Source: an uncultured Aquabacterium sp.
Lineage (GTDB): Bacteria > Pseudomonadota > Gammaproteobacteria > Burkholderiales > Burkholderiaceae_C
Assembly (NCBI GenBank): GCA_937923225.1
Contig: CALAKR010000266.1
Location: 1 to 6,382, forward strand
Direction: 5' to 3'
DNA: 6,382 nt
Below the pieces are notes generated by a model, which worked only from the letters and a program-made list of their open reading frames with translations, was not told the origin of the DNA and did no database searches. Of this stretch, positions 1-5,550 are shown one piece after another (the stretch's first letter is position 1; every line of letters starts with the position of its first letter). Position numbers and translations under genes: made by a program.

Positions 1-1
1 G

Positions 2-808
2 TTCCTGCAGCAGGCCATCGACGTCGAGATCCAGTGGCAGATCGACCAGCTCGAAGACGGCCTGCCCATCCAGCAGGCCACCGTGCTGTTCAACCCCGAT
101 GCCAACGGCGGCCGCGGCCAGACGCGCGCCATGCGCACCAAGGAAGACGCGCACGACTACCGCTACTTCCCCGACCCCGACCTGCCCCCGCTGGTGATCG
201 CGCCCGAGTGGGTCGAGCGTGTGAAGGCCACGATGCCCGAGCTGCCCGGCGTGATGGCCGCGCGCTTCGAGGCCGACTACGGCCTGCCTGCGTACGACGC
301 GACGATGATGACGCAGTCGCGCGCCTTCGCCGAGTTCTTCGAGCAGGCCACCACGGCCAGCGGCGCCCCCAAGCTGGTGTCCAACTGGCTGATGGGCGAG
401 GTCTCGCGCCGCCTGAACGCCAGCGAGCAAGGCATCGAATCCAGCCCCGTGAACGCCGAGCTGCTGGGCGCGCTGGTCAAGCGCATCAGCGATGGCACGC
501 TGCCCAACAACGCCGCGCGCCAGGTGTTCGAGGCGCTGTGGACGGGTGAGCAGGCTGGCGCGGCCAACGCGCTGGCCCGTGTGGACGCGATCATCGAAGC
601 CAAGGACCTCAAGCCCATGGCCGACACCGGCGAGCTGGAAAAAATCCTGGACGACATCCTGGCGGCCAACGCCAAGTCGGTCGAGGAGTTCCGCGCCGGC
701 AAGGAAAAGGCCTTCAACGCGCTGGTCGGTCAGGCCATGAAGGCCACCAAGGGCAAGGCCAACCCGGCCACCGTCAACGAGCTGCTCAAGAAGAAGCTCA
801 CGGGCTGA
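2..808 (+). CDS. gatB: Aspartyl/glutamyl-tRNA(Asn/Gln) amidotransferase subunit B, C-terminal part (5' end outside window)
   Basis: GatB is the kinase-like subunit of the cytoplasmic GatCAB complex. It phosphorylates Glu on misacylated Glu-tRNA(Gln), or Asp on Asp-tRNA(Asn), so that ammonia from GatA can convert it to Gln or Asn. The frame is open from the left edge and gives 268 residues, a little over half of the usual length of about 480-490. The family signature is plain: [19 protein letters not shown] at about 130-190, ending the catalytic cradle. After it come the helical linker and the C-terminal YqeY-like tail domain, including [19 protein letters not shown] (about 460-530) and a lysine-rich end, [10 protein letters not shown]. 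The tail domain contacts tRNA in known structures. gatC and gatA are presumably upstream, outside the window. The ORF is intact to its TGA stop, and no canonical terminator with a T-run follows. Confidence 0.97.
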   Translation, partial: FLQQAIDVEIQWQIDQLEDGLPIQQATVLFNPDANGGRGQTRAMRTKEDAHDYRYFPDPDLPPLVIAPEWVERVKATMPELPGVMAARFEADYGLPAYDATMMTQSRAFAEFFEQATTASGAPKLVSNWLMGEVSRRLNASEQGIESSPVNAELLGALVKRISDGTLPNNAARQVFEALWTGEQAGAANALARVDAIIEAKDLKPMADTGELEKILDDILAANAKSVEEFRAGKEKAFNALVGQAMKATKGKANPATVNELLKKKLTG

Positions 809-1094
809 CGTGGCGCGGGCCCGCCCGCCCACTGCGCACCTTGAGCCAGGCACCGCCCCGGATGCACGCCAACCCCGCCAAGGCCAGCGCAAGGCCGGCG
901 GGCTGGGGTAACGCAGGCGGTGGCTTGTGCGAGACGTGCCCCGACACCGGCTGGGCATGGGGGTGCCGCATCTGGATGCTGCCTGTGACCGCCGCACTGC
1001 CGTGCGATTGCAGCAGCACCAAAGCCAGAGGCCACCAGCGCAGCTGGGCCAGCCCCGCGTTCAAGACAGTGCGGTCGACCATGTTGTTGTCCAT
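798..1094 (-). CDS. Possible small exported protein with PEP-CTERM-like C-terminus (hypothetical)
   Basis: This is a 98-residue minus-strand ORF starting with ATG at 1094 and ending inside the last 11 bases of gatB. Residues 19-38 ([20 protein letters not shown]) resemble a signal peptide: an arginine, a hydrophobic core and small residues. A polar His/Pro-rich middle follows. Residues 62-80 ([19 protein letters not shown]) resemble a PEP-CTERM sorting tail, a Pro-x-Pro box before a hydrophobic helix and basic residues, but with Gln where the family normally has Glu. A rough hand count gives about 70% GC at codon position 1, 51% at position 2 and 85% at position 3. That is the usual order for a high-GC gene, and it fits the minus strand better than the opposing plus frame. 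Against it: no Shine-Dalgarno sequence precedes the ATG, no promoter was found, and the protein is short. It is hypothetical, and the tail match may be chance. Confidence 0.33.
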   Translation of the reverse strand: MDNNMVDRTVLNAGLAQLRWWPLALVLLQSHGSAAVTGSIQMRHPHAQPVSGHVSHKPPPALPQPAGLALALAGLACIRGGAWLKVRSGRAGPRHVSP

Positions 1095-1203
1095 CGGGTT
1101 CAGGTTGTGAAGGCCGCGATGATTCCAGCAGCGCGCCCGCACGCACAGGCCCCAAAAAGAGCCCTGCCGACAAACCGCGCCCTCTGCGCTCCCCCTTGCT
1201 GTG

Positions 1204-1215
1204 GGGGCCGGCCCC
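1204..1215. repeat. Perfect 12-base GC palindrome just upstream of the promoter -35 box
   Basis: GGGGCCGGCCCC is its own reverse complement and ends one base before the proposed -35 hexamer. The five G bases at 1203-1207 can also pair with CCCCC at 1191-1195 across a 7-base loop, so alternative structures are possible. The position would suit an operator or activator site for the downstream gene. In such GC-rich DNA, chance is a real alternative. Confidence 0.35.
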
Positions 1216-1216
1216 A

Positions 1217-1246
1217 TTGCCGCCGCCAGCCGCCCGCCCCTACAAT
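1217..1246 (+). promoter_or_regulatory. Sigma70-type promoter for the regulator-hemerythrin pair
   Basis: A -35 box TTGCCG (1217-1222) and a -10 box TACAAT (1241-1246) are separated by 18 bases. Each matches consensus at four or five of six positions, and the -10 box stands out in GC-rich surroundings. Transcription would start near 1253, leaving a leader of about 42 bases before the ATG at 1295. It also argues against upstream in-frame starts such as 1196, which would lie before the transcript begins. Confidence 0.62.
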
Positions 1247-1280
1247 CCGCGCGGATCGCGCCCGCCCCGGGTGCGTGGAC

Positions 1281-1286
1281 AGGTGG
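1281..1286 (+). promoter_or_regulatory. Ribosome binding site fixing the regulator start
   Basis: AGGTGG lies 8 bases before the ATG at 1295, a good Shine-Dalgarno match and spacing. It supports that ATG over the in-frame GTG at 1283, which lies within the site itself. Confidence 0.6.
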
Positions 1287-1294
1287 TACCCAAG

Positions 1295-2284
1295 ATGTTG
1301 GATGGGTCAGGTCAGCAGTTGCACGGCCGGCTGCTGGGTCATGCCGATTTGGAGGAAGCCCGGGCGTTCGTGCCTGAATGGCTGCGCTTGTCCGGCCGCG
1401 TGCGTGCCTCGCTGCCGGTGATCTGGACACGGCTGCTGGGCCAAAGCGGCTTCAACGCCGACGTGATCGAAGACCTGCGCCGCCCGGCAGGGTCGCGCAT
1501 CGTGGGCCTGGGCATGGCCATCGCGCTGGACGAGCGCTGGCGCGCCTTGATGACCGACGCCCCGCCACCCTACGCCCCCGCGCTGATCTACGAAGCGCTG
1601 CTGGACGGCACCTTCCAGCCGCCAGGCGACAAGGAACTGGCTCGCCTCAATGGGCTAGGCGAGGTCAGCTTCCTGGTGCTGCACTACGAGCAGACCCTCA
1701 AGGACCTGGACAACCCCGACACGCTGGAACAGCTCCACGTGGGCATGAGCCTGTTCAAGCAGGCACACGCCGGCTACCGCCTGCAGCACCTCTACCAGGA
1801 AGGACTGGACGACCAGGGCGCCTACCTGCAGAGCATGGGCTTTCGCGCCCGCACCGACCGCGCCACGCAAGGGCTGCCCGACCTCTACGGCCTGAGCCGC
1901 GAAGAAGCCATGCGCCTGCTACCCGGCACGCCCGTGCGCGATGCCTTCCAGTTCACACCGCCGCGCATGGGGTTTTCGCCCTCCGAACGTCGCATGCTGC
2001 GGCTGTCCGTCACCCAGCTCACCGACGAGCAGGTCGGCGACGAACTGGGCATCTCGGCCCACGGCATCAAGAAGCTGTGGCGCTCCGTGCACCAGCGCGC
2101 CATGGACACCATGCCGCAGTTGTTCGACGACGCGGGCACCAGCGATGGCGGCACGCGCGGCCCCGAACGCCGGCGCACCCTGCTGCAGTACCTGAGGCAG
2201 CACCCCGAAGAGATGCGGCCCTATCTGGCACCGTCCGACATGGCCGGCAAGCCCGCACGCGCCAGGAGAACCGTGGCCGGCTGA
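1295..2284 (+). CDS. LuxR/GerE-type helix-turn-helix transcriptional regulator with unassigned N-terminal domain
   Basis: The 329-residue protein is predicted to be cytoplasmic and DNA-binding. A GerE-like helix-turn-helix lies at about residues 229-269, beginning SPSERRMLRLSVTQLTDEQV and continuing with DELGISAHGIKKLWRSV. The 'LTDEQVGDELGIS' turn and following basic recognition helix are typical of LuxR-family output domains. The first 225 residues are helical-looking, and I recognise no response-regulator receiver, PAS, GAF or autoinducer-binding domain with confidence, so the signal is unknown. A basic 50-residue tail follows the HTH. The ATG at 1295 was chosen because it has AGGTGG 8 bases upstream and a promoter ending at 1246. 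A hemerythrin-domain gene begins 85 bases downstream on the same strand, so co-transcription and control by an oxygen-, NO- or iron-related cue are plausible. HTH assignment is good; target and ligand are unknown. Confidence 0.85.
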   Translation: MLDGSGQQLHGRLLGHADLEEARAFVPEWLRLSGRVRASLPVIWTRLLGQSGFNADVIEDLRRPAGSRIVGLGMAIALDERWRALMTDAPPPYAPALIYEALLDGTFQPPGDKELARLNGLGEVSFLVLHYEQTLKDLDNPDTLEQLHVGMSLFKQAHAGYRLQHLYQEGLDDQGAYLQSMGFRARTDRATQGLPDLYGLSREEAMRLLPGTPVRDAFQFTPPRMGFSPSERRMLRLSVTQLTDEQVGDELGISAHGIKKLWRSVHQRAMDTMPQLFDDAGTSDGGTRGPERRRTLLQYLRQHPEEMRPYLAPSDMAGKPARARRTVAG

Positions 2285-2369
2285 CCGGACCGCAGGGCCC
2301 TAAAAGAGGGCTGTGCGCGATGTGGCCGAGGCTGGATCATCCCGGCCAACGTCATCACGGTCAGCCCCC

Positions 2370-3161
2370 ATGCATCCCCATGACCCCACCCAGCGCCAGC
2401 CCACCGACATCAGCGTCGTCTGTGCCTCTGCGCGCCTGCAGCCCTACCGGTTCATCCACAAGGCCCTGCGCGCCCTGCTGCTGCAGACCCTGCAGACCGC
2501 GGGCATTCTCGACGTGGAAGACCTCATCCAGCGCCAGCGACTCGTGACCGAGGTCGACCGCACCCTCACCTTGTGCGAAGGCCACATCGCGCACGAGAAC
2601 GGCTTCCTGCACGAGCCGCTACGGGCCCGCTCACTGCGGGCCACGCGCGCCTTCGACAACGACCACTGGGACCACTTGGCCAGCATCGAATCACTGCGCC
2701 TGCTGCTGCAGCGCGTGCGTGACGCACAGCCCCACGACAACGCCCCGGGCCTGGCCTACGAGCTGTACCTGCGCCTGTCGCAGTTCATCGGCGAGAGCCT
2801 GGCGCACATGGCCGAGGAAGAGTCTGCGCTCACACGCATCCTGTGGAGCCACTTCAGCGATGCGGAACTGCGGGGCTTCATCCACGCGCTGGAGTCGACG
2901 TTTTCCGATGAGGAAAAAGCCTTCTATCTGGCCTGGATGGCCCGGGGGCTGAGTGCGCCGGAGCTGGTTCAGGTGCTGCAGGCGCCGGGCGAGGCGACGC
3001 CGCCCGAGGTGTTCGCCCGCCAGATGGCCACGCTCAAGCAGGCCTTGCCGGCGTCGCGCTGGTCAGAACTGGTGGCGCGACTGGACGGGCTCAGCGCGCA
3101 GGACCAGGCGCCGGCGCATCCGCCACCGAACCCGGCTCGGCACCGGCCCACAGCTTCTTGA
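2370..3161 (+). CDS. Hemerythrin HHE cation-binding domain protein
   Basis: The 263-residue cytoplasmic protein carries a four-helix hemerythrin-like domain in residues 26-160, expected to bind a di-iron centre. Likely ligands are spread as in the HHE family: H30 in YRFIHKALRALL, H72/H75/E76 and H81 in EGHIAHENGFLHEPL, H102 and E107 in the third helix, and H146/E150 in LAHMAEEES. Such domains bind O2 or NO, or sense iron or redox state; which applies here cannot be read from sequence. Residues 165-240 form a further helical region, and the last 20 residues are Pro-rich. The ATG at 2370 is preferred over the in-frame GTG codons at 2313 and 2322, because the intervening codons are Ser/TCA-rich and unlike the gene. 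AGAGGG (2305-2310) sits 11 bases before GTG 2322, so that start is not excluded. No good Shine-Dalgarno precedes 2370. The gene follows the LuxR-type regulator, probably in one operon, and its 3' end overlaps the convergent DUF4124 gene by 71 bases. Confidence 0.86.
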   Translation: MHPHDPTQRQPTDISVVCASARLQPYRFIHKALRALLLQTLQTAGILDVEDLIQRQRLVTEVDRTLTLCEGHIAHENGFLHEPLRARSLRATRAFDNDHWDHLASIESLRLLLQRVRDAQPHDNAPGLAYELYLRLSQFIGESLAHMAEEESALTRILWSHFSDAELRGFIHALESTFSDEEKAFYLAWMARGLSAPELVQVLQAPGEATPPEVFARQMATLKQALPASRWSELVARLDGLSAQDQAPAHPPPNPARHRPTAS

Positions 3162-3810
3162 GCCGGGCCAGTTCCACGTCGTACAGGCTGTTGATGCGGC
3201 CCAGCTCCGAGCGGTGGTTCTCGATGATCTCGCGCTGGGCATCCTGCGACACGGCGTTGTCCGCCAGGGACGCGCGCAGCTTGTAGGGCAAGGCCTTGCC
3301 CTTGTAGAACTCCGCGTCAGCCTCCAGCGGCTTGCGCTCGGCCTGCAGATCCTTGATGCGCTTCTCGGACGAGGCGATCGCGCCGCGCACATCGTCCAGC
3401 GCCGCCTCGCGCGCCTTGCGGTGCGCCGACTCGTTGGGGAAACGGTTCAGCAGGTTGCGGTCGCGGCGCACGGCATCCTTGTAGGCCGCATCGGCCAGGG
3501 CCTTCTGGCGGTCGGCCTCGTCCTGCGCGGCGCGCTCCTTGGGGCTCATGCGCGGTGGCATCACGTTGCGCGACGAACCGTCCTTGTTGAGCAGGCGCTG
3601 CTCACGGTCCAGGCACTCCGGTATCGGACGGTCGGAGGTGAGCCGGCGGCCAGCGGCATCCGTGCAGGAGTAGATCGTCTTGGCCGCCGCCTGGGCCCCT
3701 TGCGGCCACAGCAGCCCCGCCCCCCCCAGCAGCCACCCGCCTGCCAGCACGACACCCCCTACCCAAGTCAGGGAGGGTTGGCGACGAACAACAGGAGAAG
3801 CAACGGTCAT
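3091..3810 (-). CDS. Exported DUF4124-type protein with coiled-coil C-terminus
   Basis: The protein has 239 residues. The N-terminus is a signal peptide: RR at 9-10, a hydrophobic core at about 14-35, and GAQA before a probable cleavage site near 41-43, so the product should be periplasmic or envelope-associated. Next comes a short DUF4124-like segment (about 44-75) with YSCTDAAGRRLTSDRPIPEC, including Cys49 and Cys66, which may form a disulfide. Residues of about 85-210 are charged, Lys/Glu/Arg-rich and probably coiled coil. The tail is Ala/Pro-rich. The start at 3810 is supported by GGAG 8 bases upstream; an in-frame ATG at 3852 would add 14 unlikely residues before the signal peptide. It lies 60 bases downstream of pyrE on the same strand, so it is probably co-transcribed with it. 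The biochemical role is unknown. The 3' end overlaps the hemerythrin gene. Confidence 0.85.
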   Translation of the reverse strand: MTVASPVVRRQPSLTWVGGVVLAGGWLLGGAGLLWPQGAQAAAKTIYSCTDAAGRRLTSDRPIPECLDREQRLLNKDGSSRNVMPPRMSPKERAAQDEADRQKALADAAYKDAVRRDRNLLNRFPNESAHRKAREAALDDVRGAIASSEKRIKDLQAERKPLEADAEFYKGKALPYKLRASLADNAVSQDAQREIIENHRSELGRINSLYDVELARLKKLWAGAEPGSVADAPAPGPAR

Positions 3811-3818
3811 GCAGTCGG

Positions 3819-3822
3819 CTCC
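3819..3822 (-). promoter_or_regulatory. Ribosome binding site of the DUF4124-type gene
   Basis: Read on the minus strand, GGAG lies 8 bases before the ATG at 3810, and this decides the start. Confidence 0.5.
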
Positions 3823-3870
3823 GGACGGATCAGGTTGGGCAGGCGTGGGCAAGGTTCGCGCAAAGAGGCT

Positions 3871-4548
3871 TCAGACCCCGTAGCGCTGCCGGTAAGCCAG
3901 CACCGCAGGATGGAACTGCGTCAGGGCCGGATCGGCCTGCGTTTCCAGATAGTGCAACAGGTCCGCCAGGGTCGCAATCGAAACAACCGGCAGTTTGTAG
4001 CGTTGTTCCACCTGCTGCACCGCACTCTCCTCGGCGTCCTGGCCGCCAGCAGTGGCTTTTTCCTGACGGTCCAGCGCGATGGACACGCCGCAGGGGGTGG
4101 CACCGGCGGCGGTGATCATGTCGATGGACTCGCGCACCGAGGTGCCGGCCGAGATCACGTCGTCGATGATCAGCACGCGGCCCTTGACGGGGGCGCCCAC
4201 CAGGGTGCCGCCCTCGCCGTGGTCCTTGGCCTCCTTGCGGTTGTAGGCAAAGGGCACGTTGCGGCCCAGGCGGGCCAGCTCGATCGACACGGCGGCGGCC
4301 AGCGTAATGCCTTTGTAGGCGGGCCCGAACAGCATGTCGAACTCAAGCCCGGACGCAATCAGCCGGCGTGCATAGAATTCAGCCAGGCGACCGAGCTTGG
4401 CGCCGTCGTCGAACAACCCCGCATTGAAGAAGTAGGGCGACAGGCGGCCGGCCTTGGTCTTGAATTCACCAAAGCGCAGCACCTGAGATTGCACCGCGAA
4501 GGCCACGAAATCCTGGACCACGGCGTTGCTGGTAGGGGTGTTCGTCAT
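3871..4548 (-). CDS. pyrE: Orotate phosphoribosyltransferase
   Basis: PyrE condenses orotate with PRPP to give orotidine 5'-monophosphate and pyrophosphate, the fifth step of de novo UMP synthesis, in the cytoplasm. The 225-residue length is normal for the family (E. coli-type enzymes are about 213). Visible motifs are FKTKAGRLSPYFFN (29-42, orotate and PRPP contacts), GPAYKGI (75-81), the flexible catalytic loop RKEAKDHGEGG (104-114) and the PRPP-binding loop VLIIDDVISAGTS (125-137). All key positions appear intact. The ATG at 4548 is the natural start; a weak GAGA-type site lies in the palindrome at 4550-4561. The gene is divergent from the exonuclease III gene with 14 bases between start codons, so its promoter must lie inside that coding sequence. 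No pyrimidine attenuator was recognised. The DUF4124-type gene follows 60 bases downstream. Confidence 0.97.
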   Translation of the reverse strand: MTNTPTSNAVVQDFVAFAVQSQVLRFGEFKTKAGRLSPYFFNAGLFDDGAKLGRLAEFYARRLIASGLEFDMLFGPAYKGITLAAAVSIELARLGRNVPFAYNRKEAKDHGEGGTLVGAPVKGRVLIIDDVISAGTSVRESIDMITAAGATPCGVSIALDRQEKATAGGQDAEESAVQQVEQRYKLPVVSIATLADLLHYLETQADPALTQFHPAVLAYRQRYGV

Positions 4549-4549
4549 C

Positions 4550-4561
4550 TTGAGATCTCAA
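4550..4561. promoter_or_regulatory. Perfect 12-base palindrome between divergent start codons of pyrE and the exonuclease III gene
   Basis: TTGAGATCTCAA fills nearly all of the 14-base gap. Because it is symmetric, each strand reads GAG 8 bases before its own start codon (ATG of pyrE at 4548, GTG of the exonuclease at 4563). It may therefore serve as a weak ribosome binding site for both genes. It could also be a protein-binding operator; the sequence cannot separate these. Confidence 0.5.
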
Positions 4562-4562
4562 C

Positions 4563-5375
4563 GTGTTCAGACTGGTATCCCTCAACCTCAACGGCATCCG
4601 CTCGGCAGCGACCAAGGGCCTCATCCCATGGGCTGAAGGACTGTCGGCCGATTGTATGGGGGTGCAGGAGCTCAAGGCGCAGGCCGCCGACATCGCCGGC
4701 AAGTTCGAATCCATCGCCGGCATGCAGGGCCACTTCCACCATGCCGAGAAGAAAGGCTACTCCGGTGTGGGCCTGTACAGCAAGCATGAGCCGTCCGACG
4801 TGCTGATCGGCCTGGGCGAGCACGACCCCAGCGGCGAGTTCGACGCCGAGGGCCGATGGGTGGAGCTGCGCTTCGACAAGCCGGGCCGCAAGCTGTCCAT
4901 CATCAGCAGCTACTTCCCCAGCGGCTCCAGCTCGGAAGAGCGCCAGGAGGCCAAGTTCCGCTGGCTGGCCATCGTCGAGCCGCACCTGGCCCGCCTGGCC
5001 GCCGAGCGCGACTACATCCTGGTGGGCGACATCAACATCGCGCACCAGGCGCAGGATCTGAAGAACTGGAAGGGCAACCAGAAGAACAGCGGCTTCCTGC
5101 CTGAGGAACGCGACTGGATGAGCAAGCTGCTGCACCTGGAAAACCAGGCCCGCCTGGTCGATGTGTACCGCCACCTGCACCCGGACACCACCGACGAGTG
5201 CTACACGTGGTGGAGCAACCGGGGCCAGGCCCGTGCCAAGAACGTGGGCTGGCGCATCGATTACCAGCTGGCCACCCCGAAGCTGGCCCTGCTGGCGCGC
5301 CAGACCTCCGTCTACAAGGGGCAGTGGTTCAGCGACCACGCCCCCCTGATCGTCGACTACGACCTGGCGATCTGA
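4563..5375 (+). CDS. xth: Exodeoxyribonuclease III / AP endonuclease (ExoIII family)
   Basis: This is a cytoplasmic Mg2+-dependent DNA repair enzyme: it cuts at abasic sites and degrades one strand of duplex DNA 3' to 5'. The 270-residue length matches the family (E. coli ExoIII has 268). The endonuclease/exonuclease/phosphatase active site is complete: N8/N10 in SLNLNGIR, metal-binding E36 in VQELKAQ, Y117 in SSYFPSG, D156 and N158 in VGDINIAH, D233 in GWRIDYQ, and the D258-H259 pair in FSDHAPL. The start is GTG at 4563, where homology begins (FRLVSLNLNGIR); no ATG lies in frame nearby, and the upstream GAG sits in a palindrome. The promoter must lie within pyrE, and I could not identify it. 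A 7-bp hairpin follows the stop. The ExoIII assignment is secure; whether the organism calls it xth, xthA or exoA is not. Confidence 0.96.
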   Translation: MFRLVSLNLNGIRSAATKGLIPWAEGLSADCMGVQELKAQAADIAGKFESIAGMQGHFHHAEKKGYSGVGLYSKHEPSDVLIGLGEHDPSGEFDAEGRWVELRFDKPGRKLSIISSYFPSGSSSEERQEAKFRWLAIVEPHLARLAAERDYILVGDINIAHQAQDLKNWKGNQKNSGFLPEERDWMSKLLHLENQARLVDVYRHLHPDTTDECYTWWSNRGQARAKNVGWRIDYQLATPKLALLARQTSVYKGQWFSDHAPLIVDYDLAI

Positions 5376-5547
5376 GCCCTTGGGCGTGCACCACGCCCCC
5401 TTGCAACGCGAAATACGGGTGTCCACCCGGCCATTGGTACGGATCCCATCCCACCACGGCGTCACCGAACTGTGCAACATTGAAGGCCTGTGCCACGGCT
5501 GCATCGCGCCAGCCATGCACGGCCTCATCAAATTCAATGGAGTTCAT
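5329..5547 (-). CDS. Possible small minus-strand protein, or remnant of a gene, antisense to the exonuclease 3' end
   Basis: This is a 72-residue ORF from ATG at 5547, overlapping the last 47 bases of the exonuclease gene. Residues 1-58 look protein-like: an acidic start (MNSIEFDEAVHGWRDAAVAQ) and an aromatic segment (WDPYQWPGGHPYFALQGG). About half of the first 60 codons begin with G. By rough hand count GC is about 72%, 45% and 65% at codon positions 1, 2 and 3, a coding-like pattern with lower third-position GC than its neighbours. The last 15 residues are an Arg/Gly/Ser-rich tail where the frame enters the exonuclease gene, suggesting a truncated 3' end. No Shine-Dalgarno or promoter was found. 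It could be a small gene, a decayed fragment from elsewhere, or chance. I do not recognise it. Confidence 0.25.
   Translation of the reverse strand: MNSIEFDEAVHGWRDAAVAQAFNVAQFGDAVVGWDPYQWPGGHPYFALQGGVVHAQGLRSPGRSRRSGGRGR
5382..5398 (+). terminator. Hairpin after the exonuclease III gene, possible terminator
   Basis: GGGCGTG (5382-5388) pairs perfectly with CACGCCC (5392-5398) across a 3-base loop, beginning 6 bases after the stop codon. The stem is stable, but only CCTT follows rather than a T-run, so this is a weak candidate for an intrinsic terminator. Confidence 0.35.
5539..5542 (+). promoter_or_regulatory. Ribosome binding site of the final gene
   Basis: GGAG lies 8 bases before ATG 5551. 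Two nearby ATGs (5537 and 5546) are in another frame, so this site and spacing favour 5551. No convincing promoter was found in 5400-5536. Confidence 0.55.
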
Positions 5548-5550
5548 GCA

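Larger units (their letters stand above)
809..1294. other. Intergenic stretch between gatB and the LuxR-type regulator gene
   Basis: There is no certain gene here. The left part carries the weak minus-strand ORF ending at 798. Just after the gatB stop, 815-824 reads GCGGGCCCGC, a self-complementary run without a T-tract, so it is not a standard terminator. Bases 1095-1190 show nothing I can name. The right end holds a C5/G5 hairpin (1191-1207), a 12-base GC palindrome (1204-1215), a sigma70-like promoter and the ribosome binding site of the regulator gene. Confidence 0.6.

Noticed and set aside
815..828. GC-rich inverted repeat after gatB, as an intrinsic terminator
   Set aside because: There is almost no loop and no T-run; it is probably a by-product of base composition.
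841..1110. Plus-strand 89-codon frame after gatB
   Set aside because: It has Cys/Trp-rich, domain-free sequence, and its codon-position GC order (position 2 above position 1) is wrong for a gene; the opposite strand fits better.
1196..1294. N-terminal extension of the regulator from ATG 1196
   Set aside because: It would begin before the predicted transcription start and adds a Pro/Arg-rich stretch. AGGTGG places the start at 1295.
2297..2311. Hairpin GCCCT/AGGGC after the regulator stop, as a terminator
   Set aside because: The stem is only 5 bp and no T-run follows, so it does not separate the regulator from the hemerythrin gene.
3781..3787. Twin-arginine (Tat) signal in the DUF4124-type protein (RR at residues 9-10)
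   Set aside because: The residues around the pair (VVRRQPSL) do not match the S-R-R-x-F-L-K consensus, so ordinary Sec export is more likely.
2953..4806. A 617-codon open plus-strand frame running across the minus-strand DUF4124 and pyrE genes
   Set aside because: It is antisense to two clearly recognised genes and gives Arg/Gly/Leu-rich sequence without domains. Long antisense frames are expected at this GC content.
4545..5537. A 330-codon open minus-strand frame opposite the exonuclease III gene
   Set aside because: It lies opposite a complete ExoIII gene and translates to repetitive Val/Leu/Ala/Gly sequence, a high-GC shadow.
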